64,000 bases of DNA from Artemisia argyi (lineage: Eukaryota > Streptophyta > Magnoliopsida > Asterales > Asteraceae): the NCBI GenBank assembly GCA_030686995.1, contig CM060696.1, positions 9,158,487 to 9,222,486 of the forward strand, written 5' to 3'. Below, in pieces: positions 43,218 to 54,456 of this stretch. The position numbers were made by a program, and so were the translations under genes. Position 1 is the first letter of the stretch. Each line of letters starts with the position of its first letter. A model generated the notes under the pieces. That model did not search any database. It was not told where the DNA came from and was given only the letters and a program-made list of their open reading frames with translations.

Positions 43218-44222
43218 TGTAACACCCCCGTTTTTCACTGATCGCAGCGGATTAAGTGTTTGGGGTATTACTTATGGAAACAAAGACAAGATAACAGAAA
43301 ACGACTCGAAAAGAGACGTTTTTGAAAAAGGTGTTATCATTCATTTATTCATCAGAGTTTTTATAGTAAAAGATGTAATTTTACCAAAAGAGAGTTCCCT
43401 AAGATACGTTTTATGACACAAAACTTGATGAATGATAACTATTCTGGACGTCCTCATGTCCAGTACTTCTCCGTGCCAAGGTTCCTATAGTGCCTAATTA
43501 CCTAAGATAACATGCTTAAAAGTCAACACGAATGTTGAGTGAGAGTCATAGGTTTAAGTAGATAGGGTATGAATACAAGTTCAACAGGGTTCAGCTTAAA
43601 CCCTATGTGTGGAAAGGTTTTAGTGTTAGAAGGTATATTGCGCTAAGCTCATGAACCACAGTTAACAGTCCGGGTCATAGGGTCTGCAGACCAAACCATG
43701 AGGGGACGGGAAGGATAACTTGCCAAAGTTAATTCTTCAGTGGGTTCAAATATAGTACTTATTGGTACCATCCAGTGAGATGTTAATACTAACGGGAGTT
43801 GTCAAACTCTAATAGATCTATCAACTACATTCGCGTTCGCGTGGGTAAAATATCCCAAACGATTAGATTCATGAATTTTTGGTTATGTAATAATGGCAGA
43901 TAGTTTAGTCGTGCAATAACCAAGGGAAAAAACTTGTATTCGGTTTAAAGCATGTATCCCTCTTACAGGGTTGTAAAACATTTAAAAATGAGGCTATGAA
44001 AACTCACATGGGTCTTAAGGTAAGTAAAGTAGGGGTTTAGACAACTCACTCACGTATCCTGGGGGCAGTGTAGGTATGTGTATGTCAAGTCTTAGTCTAG
44101 GTTTTCTTAACTAATCACTATTAGGTTTTTATATATAACATAACACCATTCGGGCCATCGTAATCCAGAAGTATATGACTCCTCACATGAAGCTCCCTAC
44201 TATTGTATTATGTTATAAACAT
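43218..44222 (-). mobile_element. Truncated Ty3 LTR related to E1, minus strand
   Basis: On the minus strand it ends GCAGCGG ... GGGGGTGTTACA like the E1 LTR, and shares the segment AATAGTAGGGAGC...TCATGTGAGGAGT and the nearby GGCCCGAA(T/C)GGT. It is cut at 44222 by the insertion of E3; the remaining part is not seen in this window. No coding sequence. Confidence 0.65.
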
Positions 44223-45347
44223 TGTTAATACAAATATTGCCTAAAAACATTATTTATATTTTACGATCTTTGCTAAGTTTTGTTAATGACAAAGTGTAAA
44301 CTTTAGTTTTTAGTAAAACATAATTTTAGTTTAAAGACTTGCATAATTAGACATTTGCTACATTTACATTTCATATAAAACACAACACTTTTTATATTTC
44401 TCAAAATAGAAAAACATTACATTTACATATTGCTTAATATAGTAAATGTTAACATCACATCATGCATTTATGGTAAGTTTCTGTGTTTGACTTCCCATAA
44501 GCTCTTACACATTTTTGAAAGCATTCTACTTTGATTCAATGTGTGATTGACTAACTTGATGTGACCTTGGTTGGTTTGGATACTTATTGCAAGACTCTTC
44601 TGTCAGTCCTGGCGGAACCCTGGAGGTACACGGGCAGAACCCATCTGAGGGTTCCGCCGTATCCGCCAGAGCTGCTGAGAGTCTTGCTATAAATACCAAA
44701 CCACTTCTTAGATTTTTCTTTTATCACTTCTCATTACATTTTACACACACACATTCATATCATTCATCTAACCCTTTAACATTTCATTTGATGTGAAGTT
44801 TCTTTTGTAGCAAAGAAGTTCACAAGTACATATAAAGTTACAAGTATTCAACACAACGTTGCAAGACTTGTTAGCTTAGCATCGTGTAGACTTTGTGTAG
44901 TTTACACTTCATTTGATTGTGTGTTTTCAGTTGTGATCGGTTAGTATTTTAGGCCTTAAAATACATAGTGTGACGGGAGTTGTTGTACCCTTGTAAAAGA
45001 ACTAACGGGAGTGGTTGTACCCTTGTAAAAGAACTCGACATCTAGCTTAGTGTTGGTAATCGTGTAAGTGACGTGTAAGGTTTTCTCCGCCGGTGAAAGG
45101 AGCTTGTTGACTAGTGAAAGAAACTCTCAAGTTGGATACTCGGGGCGTGGACGTAGGGCAAGGAAAAAGAGTCCTTGTAGCCGAACCACGATAAATACTC
45201 GTGTTGTGGTTTGATCGTTTCTTTCTTTATACTTGCATGTTATATATATTGTCTTTGTGTTTATATCTTTGATTAAACGGAAAGTTTCAAAAGACAATTA
45301 AACGAAAAACCGGTAAAACTATTCAACCCCCCTTCTAGTTTTCCACA
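44223..45347 (+). repeat. E3 5' LTR (1,125 bp)
   Basis: It runs from TGTTAATACAAAT to GTTTTCCACA. TATA box at 44688-44695, preceded by the 64-bp GC-rich module (44611-44674). It has a single copy of the segment that is tandemly duplicated in the E4 LTRs. Confidence 0.88.
44611..44695 (+). promoter_or_regulatory. E3 LTR promoter: GC-rich module plus TATA
   Basis: GGCGGAACCCT, 10 nt, GGGCAGAACCC, 7 nt, GGTTCCGCC, then GTATCCGCC and, 20 nt later, TATAAATA. The blocks are partly inverted repeats of one another. The same layout occurs in the E4 LTRs and upstream of the extra ORFs. Confidence 0.65.
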
Positions 45348-45348
45348 A

Positions 45349-45362
45349 TTGGCATCAGGAGC
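45349..45362 (+). other. E3 primer binding site
   Basis: TTGGCATCAGGAGC follows the LTR; it resembles the initiator methionine tRNA complement TGGTATCAGAGC with one substitution and one extra base. The same variant is present in E4. Confidence 0.7.
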
Positions 45363-45414
45363 TACGTTACTCAAGCTTTTAAAATATATTGTGTTTTAAA
45401 ACTTGAAACGATCC

Positions 45415-45848
45415 ATGGATTTTGAAAATTACAAAGAAGGGCAATCTATGCAAAGACCACCACTTTTTGAAGCAAATGGTTTTATATATTGGAAAAACCG
45501 ATTTGAAACTTACGTGAAATCTAATGATATAGATTTATGGTATATAATCATTGATGGTGATAATATAGTTACGAATAGTAAAGATGAAGATCAAAAGAAA
45601 TTAATTGCTAAAAATAATGAAGCTAAAATGATGCTTTACAATGCTTTGCCTAAGAAAGAATATGAAAGAGTCTTTATGTGTAAAACCGCCAAAGAAATTT
45701 GGAAATCTTTAATAGTCACTCATCAAGGAAACTCACAAGTTAAGGATAACAAAATTGATCTTCTTGTTCAACAATATCAACAATTTGTTATTCCCGAAGA
45801 TGAGATTATTGATAGTGCATTTGCTAGGTTTAACACTATTATTATTTC
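45415..45848 (+). pseudogene. E3 gag, N-terminal part, cut by E4
   Basis: The ATG at 45415 starts MDFENYKEGQSMQRPPLF, the usual start of gag in this Copia family. The capsid-like UBN2 region follows (YWKNRFETYVKSND, MLYNALPKKEYERV, TAKEIWKSLIVTHQGNSQVKD, FARFNTII). The frame is open until the TGTGG start of E4 at 45849, where a few E4 bases give a false stop. The rest of gag resumes at 55652. Confidence 0.85.
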
Positions 45849-47030
45849 TGTGGAAAACTAGAAGGGGGGTTGAATAGTTTACCGCTTTTTAACTTCATTA
45901 TCTTTCAAAACGTTACATTTGTTTAAAGATATAAACTCAAATTACTTGTTTAATTCTTTAAAAATATTTACGTGTAATTAACGATTCTAACTAAAGACAC
46001 TATGTAATAAGCAAAGACAAAGAGAGAAACGATCAAACCACAACACGATTGTTTATCGTGGTTCGGCTACAAGGACTCTTTTTCCTTGCCCTACATCCAC
46101 GCCCCGAGTTTCCAACTCGAGAGTTATAAGCACTAATCAACAAGCTCCTTTCCTGGTGGAGAAACCTTTACAACGTCGTTTACACTTTTACCGACACTAA
46201 GCTAGATGTTGAGTTCTTTTACAAGGGTACAACCACTCCCGTCGTCGCTTACACTTTTACCGACACTAAGCTAGATGTCGAGTTCTTTTACAAGGGTACA
46301 ACCACTCCCGTTAGTTCTTTTACAAGGGTACAACAACTCTCGTCACACTTTGTATTTTGAGGCCTAAAATACTAACTAATCCCTTCTACACACAATACAA
46401 ATGAAGTATAAACTACCAAAGCTTATACATAACAAAGCTAACAAGTCTTGCAACTTTTGAGTTGAAACTTGTAACTTCTTGGATAAACTTGTGAACTCCC
46501 TTGCTACATAAGAGGATCACACAAGTCAAATGTTACTGAGTTAGTTGAAAGAATATGTGAAATATATGTCCTAAAGTCATGGATGAAAATTAGCAAGTGG
46601 CTTGGTATTTATAGCAAAACAAACAGCAGGTCTGGCGGATACCCTCAGATGGGTTCCGCCCGTGTACCCCCAGGGTTCCGCCAGGCTTGCAGTTGGTTTT
46701 GCAATAAATCATTCAATTCAACCAAAGTCACATCAACTAAATCCTAGTCAAACACATTGAAGCAAAAGAAGAAAGCTTCCAAAAATGTGTAAGACCTTAT
46801 GGTAAGTCAAACACACAAGCTTACCATAATTGCATGATGTGACATGACACTTTCTAAATAAAGAAATAAAAATAATGTTTTGCTTAAAAAGAAATGTAAA
46901 CCTAGTTATACAAGACTTAAAACTAAAGTGATGTTATTACTATAAACTAAAGTTCATATTTTGTCATTAACAAAACTTAGCAAAGATCGTAAAATATAAA
47001 TAACGTTTTTAGGCGATATTTGTATTAACA
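45849..47030 (-). repeat. E4 3' LTR (1,182 bp)
   Basis: TGTGGAAAAC to GTATTAACA on the plus strand. It contains the GC-rich module (46629-46683; one block lost to a short deletion), a TATA box at 46606-46613 on the minus strand and a 69-bp tandem repeat. Confidence 0.92.
46180..46317. repeat. 69-bp tandem repeat in the E4 LTR
   Basis: The unit begins TTACACTTTTACCGACACTA at 46180 and again at 46249, followed by a partial third copy of its TTCTTTTACAAGGGTACAAC part. The same duplication is in the other E4 LTR (54790-54930), but the E3 LTR has one unit. Confidence 0.8.
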
Positions 47031-47047
47031 ATCTCCCCCTTTTTGTT
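47031..47047 (-). other. E4 polypurine tract
   Basis: On the minus strand AACAAAAAGGGGGAGATT abuts the 3' LTR. Two more AGGGGGAG-type purine tracts occur at about 47196 and 47246, a multiple-tract pattern reported for Sireviruses. Confidence 0.7.
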
Positions 47048-47962
47048 GATGACAAAACATAAACTTTATTTGTAAGTAAGGTACAAGATTTAGTGTTAAG
47101 TCTTATAAAGTTTGTAATAAAACTTGTTTTTGCTAGGAAGATGTGATATGCAAGAGTTAGAAAAAAAAATGAGAAATAAGTTTAATATAAATTCTCCCCC
47201 TTTTTGTTGAAACAAAAAGAAGAGAACATAATGATCCAAGTGCTCCCCCTTGGATAATACTCCCCCTAAATGGAGTGCCAAGAAAGGAGACATGGATTTT
47301 GAACCTACAAAAAAAATGTTAGTTGCCGCACAAGACAAGTGTAGAACAACTCATGAAAGCACTTTATGTCTAAAACACAACTAAGAGTTACGAAGCGGAA
47401 TAATGCAATTCTCATGCTCCCCCTTGAATATTACTCCCCCAAATGGAGTATCAAGGAAAGAAAACATGGATAATGATCCTACGAAAAGGAAGGTTAGTTT
47501 CTAAAACACAAGATATATGTATGCTACCATAGCAAGGCATAGTTTACTCACAATACTTAAATGGTCAACAAACAATGCATACCTTATAGTAGAATGGAAT
47601 TCATTTCATGTAAAATTCGACTTATAGAAAGTCAAAGACAAGAAATTTGGAAGAAAACATCCTACTTCTAAAAATAAAAACAAAAACAAAAACAAAAAGA
47701 AACTAAGAACATAAAATCCTACATCTATAAAAGAAAAGCATTATTATCCTTAATGAGAAACATTTTCCGAAAACAAGGCTAATGTTGTTTAAGGATGAAA
47801 ATGTGTGTTGAAGGGTGTAACGGGCTTTATTTTGAAGGTTGTGTAGGTGAAACAGTTTTGGTTTGTTGGTTTTGGTGTTGGTGCTCTAAACTTGATTTGT
47901 TAGTTTTAATGGAAAACATTTTCCAAAAGAAACGGGTTTGTTTCATTTTGGAGACTCTAAAC
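47048..47962 (-). other. E4 3' untranslated region
   Basis: About 900 bp between ORF4 and the polypurine tract. It contains several purine-rich tracts on the minus strand (AGGGGGAG) near 47196, 47246-47266 and 47419-47436, and no credible coding frame. Confidence 0.5.
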
Positions 47963-49213
47963 TTAAGGTGGGTGAGACAAGGATTGTAGACGGTCCAAAA
48001 TGTGGTTTAGGATAAACCTCATTTCTTCGGTTAGCATGCGAATATCCGTTCGACACCCTTCACTAATGTGAGCGGTTCTTTCGCAATGTCCGCAATTATG
48101 GCGGGGAAAGTTTGGTGGAAGAGAGATTTGATTTGTTGGTGGTGGATGGTTTGAACTTGAAGGAGCAAATGTGGATGGTTGAGAGGTGTTTTTGGTTCCT
48201 TCACTAGATGAGTGTAGCATTGTTTCTAAAACCATAATATAGTTGATTTGAGAGTCAACCATACGTTTGAAGGCATGAAGGTGGTTTAAATGAGTGTCAA
48301 TCTCATCATTAAGGTTTGGAGATTTTTCCCAAATGGATGCTTCTATTTTCTTATACGAAGGAAATAGAGATTCAAAGTGTTGGGAATGCTCTTGTGGTGG
48401 TGGTTGTTGTTGTTGTTGTGGTTCTTGTTGTTGTGGTGGTTCTTGTTGTGGTTGTTCTTGTTGTGATGGTTGTTGTTGTTGTGGTTGTTGGTTTTGAACA
48501 AAATGGCAGAAGCTTGGTTCTTCGGAAGGATTACCATGAAGGTCTTTGTAAATTGGGTGAAACACAAAAGATTGTAGTTGTGTATGACCTTGATCTTGTG
48601 GAAAAATTGATGGTCTAGCATAACGGTAAGCTAAACGTTCAATCAAAGATGGTTGATAAGGTGCATCATCTAATGACTCATTTGGTTGAAAACTTGGTTG
48701 TTGTTGGGTTTCCATTTGAGCAATGGTGTCAAAGAGTGACAATGACGGAGGGCTTGATGATTTAGGTGATAGGTCTTATAAAGTTTCCAAATAGGGTAGT
48801 GGCGATGTTGGTGGTGTATGGAAAAGTTCCATTGGTGTAAGTGTTGGTGATTGAGGTGATGGAGTTTTTGATGGTTGAGTTTGTTGAGAAGGTGATGTTG
48901 AATCACTTGAAGGTCTAGTTGGTGACGGAATAGTGGCTATGTTGGTGTTGCAATGTGTTGGAGAGGGTGTTGGAGTAGCAAGATTAAGCAAATCTTGAAT
49001 AGTGACCACATTGGTATTGCAAGGTGTTGAGGATGGTGTTGAGGTAGTAAGGTTAAGGAAATCTTGGATAGGTGAAGAAATGTCAAGTGATGCATCAATT
49101 GATGATGATGAGCTTGATTTGATGGTTTTGTTGAAGCAACACGGTTTTACACTAATCCTAGTGGTTTTTGCAAGGGATTTTGATGATTCGGATGAGGTGT
49201 TGGATTTAGTCAT
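47963..49213 (-). pseudogene. E4 ORF4: P/Q/S-rich protein with a zinc knuckle, one nonsense codon
   Basis: I choose the ATG at 49213 because a TATA box (49292-49301, minus strand) lies about 80 bp before it; the frame is open further upstream. The first part is S/T/P-rich with two similar DLLNL/DFLNL units (IQDFLNLTTSTPSSTPCNTN and IQDLLNLATPTPSPTHCNTN). A TAA at 48776-48778 interrupts it and the same frame continues. The second part has a glutamine/proline tract (PQQQEPQQQQQPPPQE), a helical segment and a CCHC zinc knuckle CGHCERTAHISEGC (about 48053-48094), then a helical C-terminus. I do not know its function; the knuckle suggests nucleic acid binding, an unusual feature for an ORF after pol. 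Confidence 0.6.
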
Positions 49214-49291
49214 TTCAAAAGTGAGGTTTTGAAGCTTTAAGAGAAAGGATTTTGATGGTAATGGTGTGATTTGAAGTGTTGCAAAATTGTC

Positions 49292-49301
49292 AAATTTATA
49301 G
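49292..49301 (-). promoter_or_regulatory. TATA box upstream of E4 ORF4
   Basis: CTATAAATTT on the minus strand, about 80 bp before the chosen ATG. Support is positional. Confidence 0.4.
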
Positions 49302-49716
49302 AGTGGAAGAGATGTTGGAAGGGGTGTTTGGATTTGATGTTTTACCATACAAATGTTGAGGTCTCTAATGATTTAGAAAATTTCCAAGAACATGTCAAAT
49401 CATTGGATGTCAATCCAATGAAATTGGGTGGAGTGAAAGACTAACTTATGCACTCAATGCTAAGTGATCATGGGAAGTGATTTGGTTGAAAATTTTCTAA
49501 AGGTTTTGAAGGATCCTTTGCAAGGGTTCCTTGGGTTAGTTATGTTTGAATTTGAATTTTTGGCGGGAAATGACTTCCTAATTGTTCTAGTGAGTGAGAG
49601 TGATCCTAATATGTTTATTGGAAGTAAGGGAAGATGTTTCTCACTAAAGATAATGATTTGACACTTCTCAAATTTTGAAATTTAGAAAAATGACAAATTT
49701 TTTCTGCATGTGACTG

Positions 49717-49846
49717 GCGGAACCCTCGCGAAACACAGGCGGAACCCTGTTTTGGGTTCCTTCTGGTCCGTTGGGCCAAAACTGGGTTACCCAGAATTTA
49801 CACTAGCGGAACCCATTTGAGGGTGCCGCCAGATCCGCCAGGTCTG
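49717..49846 (+). promoter_or_regulatory. GC-rich module between ORF3 and ORF4 of E4 (one and a half copies)
   Basis: On the plus strand: GGCGGAACCCT, 10 nt, AGGCGGAACCC, 7 nt, GGTTCC (49717-49760), then a second partial copy AGCGGAACCC, 7 nt, GGTGCCGCC, ATCCGCC (49805-49840). The block spacing equals that of the LTR promoter, but the orientation is opposite to ORF4. The module is nearly palindromic, so its direction of action is uncertain. Confidence 0.5.
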
Positions 49847-49849
49847 AAA

Positions 49850-50190
49850 AACAAGGCAGTCCACTTTTTTGACCTGCGAGACGATTTTCAAATTTTTCGA
49901 AAACTCTTAAAAATGAAAATTTATTATATGTCTGATTAGGAAATGCAAAAATTGGACATGTAGACATTCATATCATAGGACTTTGACCGGGGCTAAACTT
50001 AGTGAAATTTTCCATAAGCACAAAAAATTGACAGACACTTCAAATATTGTCAATATGCATAAAGGCTCATACAAAACATAATCCGACAAAAGTAATAAAG
50101 CATAGAAGTGAAAAACAATACAAATCACATAGTTTAACACATACAAAGTTCTAAACCCCTCATAAGCCAAATGCTCCTTAATCACACAAC
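49850..50190 (-). other. E4 region after ORF3
   Basis: Non-coding spacer between the ORF3 stop and the GC-rich module. A 73-codon frame on the minus strand is isolated and not supported. Confidence 0.4.
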
Positions 50191-51300
50191 TCACAACCGA
50201 TCTATCTTCTTATTGAGCTTTCTTAGGTACCTTCCAAAGCACTTGAAAATTCCTTTGGTTTGCTTGAACTCTTCGGATGCATTGCTAATGACGGGAAGTT
50301 CTTGAAGGTATTCTAAAGGAGGTAGCTTAGAGTTAGGAAGTTTATCGTCATCGCTCATATCGGATGATGAAGATGATGGTGAAGGAGAGCGAGTACGCTT
50401 GCCCTTAACTTTGAAGACTCTTTTATCACTTAGAGGAACGAAAATGTGAGGAACGAGAGAATAGTCAAGGCATATTCCCTCATCATTAGGAGGAATGGGC
50501 GAGATTGCTCTAAAGAGGCGGGTGAGAAGCATTCCATAAGGAAGAGCGGTTGTTCCTACTAAGGGTATGTCGGCCATTCTTTTGGCTAGGTAATAGGCTA
50601 AGTTAAAAGGTTGACCGGTGGAAATGCTATAGAGTATGTAGGTAAGACATGTGTTGACATGATCTCTATTTCCTATGGAACTTATAATGTTGGCTCTAAA
50701 GATTTCTTACCATTTCTTAAATTGAGGTTTAAGCTCATTGAGTTCCATACCAAAAGGGTCCTTATCTACCTCATTTCCTGAACGATTCTTCTTAGTTGTT
50801 GAGGTCCTAACAAAGAGATGCTCATGAATTTCTTCCTTATTAGCAAGAGGAGTGTCGTATGGATGATAACTCTCAATAGAATCAAGACTAGAAAGGGGCC
50901 ACTTATCCGTGTAGAGACATGTACCAACATTAGGGACACCAAGAATTGTTGCAAAATCTTTCAAGGGTAGGATGTTTGATATTTGATTGGTTGTAAAGGT
51001 TAGTGAGAAATCACCATCGTCATCGAAGAAAAGGCTTATGGTTGCATAGAATTCTAAGATGAACCTAGGACAAATTTGCTCATCGATGTCTAGGAGACAA
51101 TCAAAGTTGATTGCGGCAAAGTTTTGACGAATGGATGTTCCTTTTAGGACGGATGGATCAATGGTTCTTCCTTCATGAACGTAACATTTTTCTAGACTCT
51201 TAAAGGTTTCAACTTGATCTTTAGTAAGGCCTTTGGTCCTATGGTGTTTGGGTAAGTACTTAAGAGTTTCCTTGTGATCGGAGAATGTTGCGGGAGGCAT
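50191..51300 (-). pseudogene. E4 ORF3: extra ORF homologous to that of E3, one nonsense codon
   Basis: The ATG at 51300 starts MPPATFSDHKETLKYLPKHH. One frame runs 369 codons to 50191 with a single TAA at 50707-50709, where the E3 homologue has GAA. The first 200 residues match the E3 ORF closely (EGRTIDPS, CPRFILEFYA, FATILGVPNVGTCLYTDKW, NEVDKDPFGMELNELKPQFKKW). This is the kind of domain found in 'plant transposon' accessory proteins. After the stop the frame continues (IGNRDHVNTCLTYILYS, FNLAYYLAKRMADIP, then an acidic serine-rich stretch and a basic C-terminus). No membrane anchor is visible. Function unknown. Conservation between two diverged copies suggests it mattered to the element. 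Confidence 0.7.
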
Positions 51301-51456
51301 GTTGACTCAAAGTTGATTGGATTGGAAGAGATGTAAGTGAGAGCCCTAATTTTTGTGTGGTAAGGTATTTGTGAGTTAGGAATGGCTGTTGGTAAGTTGA
51401 AGTTGTGAGTAAAGAGGTATTTGGTTTTGAAATTAAAATAAAACATGCTGCAGATT

Positions 51457-51511
51457 CGGCGGACCAGGCGGAACCAAAGGGAGGGTTCCGCCCGTTTGGT
51501 CTCAGGGTTCC
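51457..51511 (-). promoter_or_regulatory. GC-rich module upstream of E4 ORF3
   Basis: On the minus strand: TGGAACCCT, 10 nt, GGGCGGAACCC, 7 nt, GGTTCCGCC, TGGTCCGCC, then CTGCAG and an AT-rich TTTTATTTTAA about 20 nt further. It is about 160 bp before the ORF3 start and is laid out as in the LTR promoter. Confidence 0.55.
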
Positions 51512-51605
51512 ATGGGTACTGCAGAGGAAAATTAAAAAGGTTTTGTCTTGATTTTTGTGGTTTTATCCTAATGTTCAAAACTAAGATTTTAGGTCTCATG
51601 AGTCT

Positions 51606-53461
51606 TTAACTAAGCCTAGGGAGGATGAAAGATTCATATTCAAGAGCTTTCGTGAAAATGTCGACAATATGGTTATCGAGTAAGACTTTCTTGGTTGAGA
51701 TGTTCCTCAATGAACATTTTTAGCAAGGCGATGATGGTGGATCACAATATGTCAATTAAGAACATAATGGATTGGATTGTCGCTGAAGTCGATGCTTCCT
51801 TTGTTGAAGGGATAAAATTGTTGATAAGAGGAATTCCATTTGTTGATGCTGGTTTTGCTTGTTCTAGAGGACCTTGTGGACGTGCTTCTCCATTCGATAC
51901 TAATTTGAGAGCCTTAAGTGTTTTGGAGAATCATTGGGTAAGTAAGTATAAAAGTGCAAGTACCACTTGTGCTTTTCTTATCAACTTATTACCGACATAA
52001 TTTCATTTGGCATACACTATGGTTTCTAGTCCCGTTCTCTTGGGATACCATAATCCTAGTTGTGTAGTACCTTTTGATGTATCCAAACAAGCTCTTCCGA
52101 AAGAGTTGTTTTAGGATCTTCTCTAAAACGAGCACATAGACAAGCACTTAACATAATGTTGTATCTATTTGTTGTGAGAACAAGTAAACTTCCAAACATT
52201 TCTCTATGTTTAGTTTTATCTACAGATTCACTAATCTCATTCTTGATAAGTCATATAAGACTTAATCATTGTGAACTTGTAAATAACTAAGAATGTCTTT
52301 GAGTGATTATTCCTTGTTTTTGGAGCTTGCATAGGTTATTAAAAAGTCTTTCATAGATTTGCATTATTTTCTATTTTGAAAGATCTATTTTGTTTTAATT
52401 GTTTCTTTACTCTAATGTCCAAAAACACTTTTTATCAAATTTGTTTTAATCACTACTATTACCCATGATTCAAGTTTTTATGACCTTGTCAATATTGTTT
52501 GACTCAATGTTTGAAAAGATGTTGTTTTTCAATTTTAATAGTTTATCTTCCTTGTTATTGATCTTGACTTACTTGTCTTTTCAATGTTGGACTTTCGACT
52601 AAGTCATCATCTACCAAAGATGATATCTTAGAAGGATGTGGTCTTTCATCGAATGTTAAATTCAATGACTCCTCGACTCTTTGGGTTTATTTACTTAAAA
52701 CACTATGATTGTAAATGTCCAAGAGATGCAACATCATAAGACTATGGGTCGAATTTGATGTGCAAATCCTAGATGTTTGTAAATCATTTTCTCCCAATCA
52801 TCCTAATGAGTTCAAATGATTTATTTTTCTTTGTGTGTCTTATATGAAATTTTAACAAAAGAATGGTTGAATTTAAGACACAATTGAAAATGTAAGGTAT
52901 AATGTCAAAATACGTTGTATTACAAATATCAATGAAATATTGTGGTTTTGCTAGATTTGCAAGCATCACAAAAGTGTTGGTTGTCTTATCACTTAGGAGA
53001 TTCTTAGTTAGTTCACTTGTAGACAAGTATTAAGTGAGACTCACTCAAGAGTTGCTCGTGTCTTTTCCCGAAAGTTTAAAGAGGTAAAATACCTTATATC
53101 TCCTACTAGATGAAGTGTCTAACTCCTTTAATCCCAAAGGATCTAATCCTTGTTATTAATTACGCAACATAAACACCTTAGAGTAAAAACTAATAACATT
53201 ACCCACGACAAATCTTAATGCTAATCAACAAGAAACAATGAAAGGTAAGTTGAAGAGACGTGTACCTTTTAAGCTCCATAGATTAGCCACCAAGACGATA
53301 ATCATTAAGCAAATAATCTTGAGTCGTAAGAGAGCTAAACTCAAATACTTATGAATCCAAGGAGGTTAGACAAATAGAGATAAAATTTCTCCTACAATTC
53401 TCTCCTAGGTTACAAATACAACTTGTTTTGTTTTACTTGTTGATGGTGCAGTTTTGTTAAA
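51606..53461 (-). pseudogene. E4 collapsed pol
   Basis: Scattered similarity to pol survives in the right order on the minus strand. A gag-pre-integrase motif (QHFCDACKSSK) is near 52960. The integrase C-terminal linker (RVEESLNLTFDE ... SSLVDDDLVES) is near 52610-52690. RNase H pieces (GTTQLGLWYPK near 52040-52100; HIVDIFTKAL near 51630-51680) end at a TAA (51606-51608). The integrase core and reverse transcriptase are largely deleted and many stops are present. No enzyme can be made. Confidence 0.75.
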
Positions 53462-54388
53462 TCATAATCCGGTTTTATCACTAAATGACTTTTGACTTTT
53501 CAAAACGCTTTTAAGAGCTTGTGAACTTTCTTCAAATTTAGCAATCATTTTTCCTTTCTCATTTTGTCTTTTAATTTCATATTTGTAATCTAGACATATA
53601 TTGCATTCAAGATCATTTTCAACATTACTCTCAAGTCTAGGCATTTTATCTTCTAACATGATTTCTTTTTCAAAACTATTCACAAGAGATTTTGAGGATT
53701 CAGTGCTAAAGATAGCTTTTAGGTCCATGTTACAAAATAGTTTTGACTCATTTTCTAGTTTAGAAAACTCTAGGATAAATGTGTCAAAGCAAAAGTGTTT
53801 GGTTTCAAATTGTACCTTGCTTGATGTTTTATCAAGTTGAGAATCACAAACCGGGTAGTTGGCTACATCATCATCCATGTCTTTCCATGAATCATAAGCA
53901 AGGCCATTATGAGCTTGACACAAGTAATCACCTTCACTTGTACCTTCATTTAAAACATTTAAACTAGTAGCACATGTATTTACTTCAACTAAGCGTCTAT
54001 CTATTAGGTTTTCTACGACATCTAACTCATGTGTGAGATCGAATTGATCATCTTTGACTTGACATGTTTCTTGATGAAAGTTGATTATATTTTTCCAAAT
54101 ATCATTAGCCGTTTGACAAAAATACACTCTTTCATATTCAATTTTCGGTAAAGCTTTATAAATCATTAATTTAGCTTTAGTGTTTTTATCAAACTTAAGA
54201 TAATCATTTTGATTTTCAAAACTTGTTTTCGTTGGTTTGAAAACACCAATAGAAATAATATGCCAAAGATCTTGATCAATTGATTTCACATGGTTTTCAA
54301 ATATACTTTTCCATTCAAGGAAGTTTTCTTTTTCAAATAGCAGTGGGTTTTGAATAGGTTGCCCTTCTTTGAGATTTTCAAAATCCAT
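53462..54388 (-). CDS. E4 gag-derived ORF (308 residues)
   Basis: The ATG at 54388 gives MDFENLKEGQPIQNPLLF, homologous to the E3 gag start. Residues to about 120 follow the capsid region (LEWKSIFENHVKSIDQDLWHII, IYKALPKIEYERVYFCQTANDIWKN). The sequence then changes abruptly to an acidic stretch with DVVENLIDRRLVEVN and a C-terminal part (NICLDYKYEIKRQNEKGK, SQALKSVLKSQ) like the region after the zinc knuckle of longer gags. An internal deletion therefore joined the two parts in frame. It lacks the zinc knuckle. The frame has stayed open, which may be chance or selection for packaging. Confidence 0.65.
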   Translation of the reverse strand: MDFENLKEGQPIQNPLLFEKENFLEWKSIFENHVKSIDQDLWHIISIGVFKPTKTSFENQNDYLKFDKNTKAKLMIYKALPKIEYERVYFCQTANDIWKNIINFHQETCQVKDDQFDLTHELDVVENLIDRRLVEVNTCATSLNVLNEGTSEGDYLCQAHNGLAYDSWKDMDDDVANYPVCDSQLDKTSSKVQFETKHFCFDTFILEFSKLENESKLFCNMDLKAIFSTESSKSLVNSFEKEIMLEDKMPRLESNVENDLECNICLDYKYEIKRQNEKGKMIAKFEESSQALKSVLKSQKSFSDKTGL

Positions 54389-54441
54389 GGATCGATCCAA
54401 GTTTTAAAATACAATATATTTTAAAGATGTTGAGTAACGTA

Positions 54442-54456
54442 GCTCCTGATGCCAAT
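54442..54456 (-). other. E4 primer binding site
   Basis: On the minus strand ATTGGCATCAGGAGC follows the 5' LTR directly, the same variant of the methionine-type site as in E3. Confidence 0.75.

Noticed and set aside
48294..48618. Cysteine/glycine-rich and valine-rich plus-strand frames
   Set aside because: They are reverse readings of the CAA/CAG-type glutamine repeats in E4 ORF4.
51695..52000. 101-codon plus-strand frame in E4
   Set aside because: The minus strand here carries recognisable pol (RNase H) remnants; the plus-strand frame is its shadow.
14449..54456. tRNA genes suggested by tRNA-like 3' sequences
   Set aside because: The matches are 13-15 nt primer binding sites next to LTRs; no complete tRNA fold is present.
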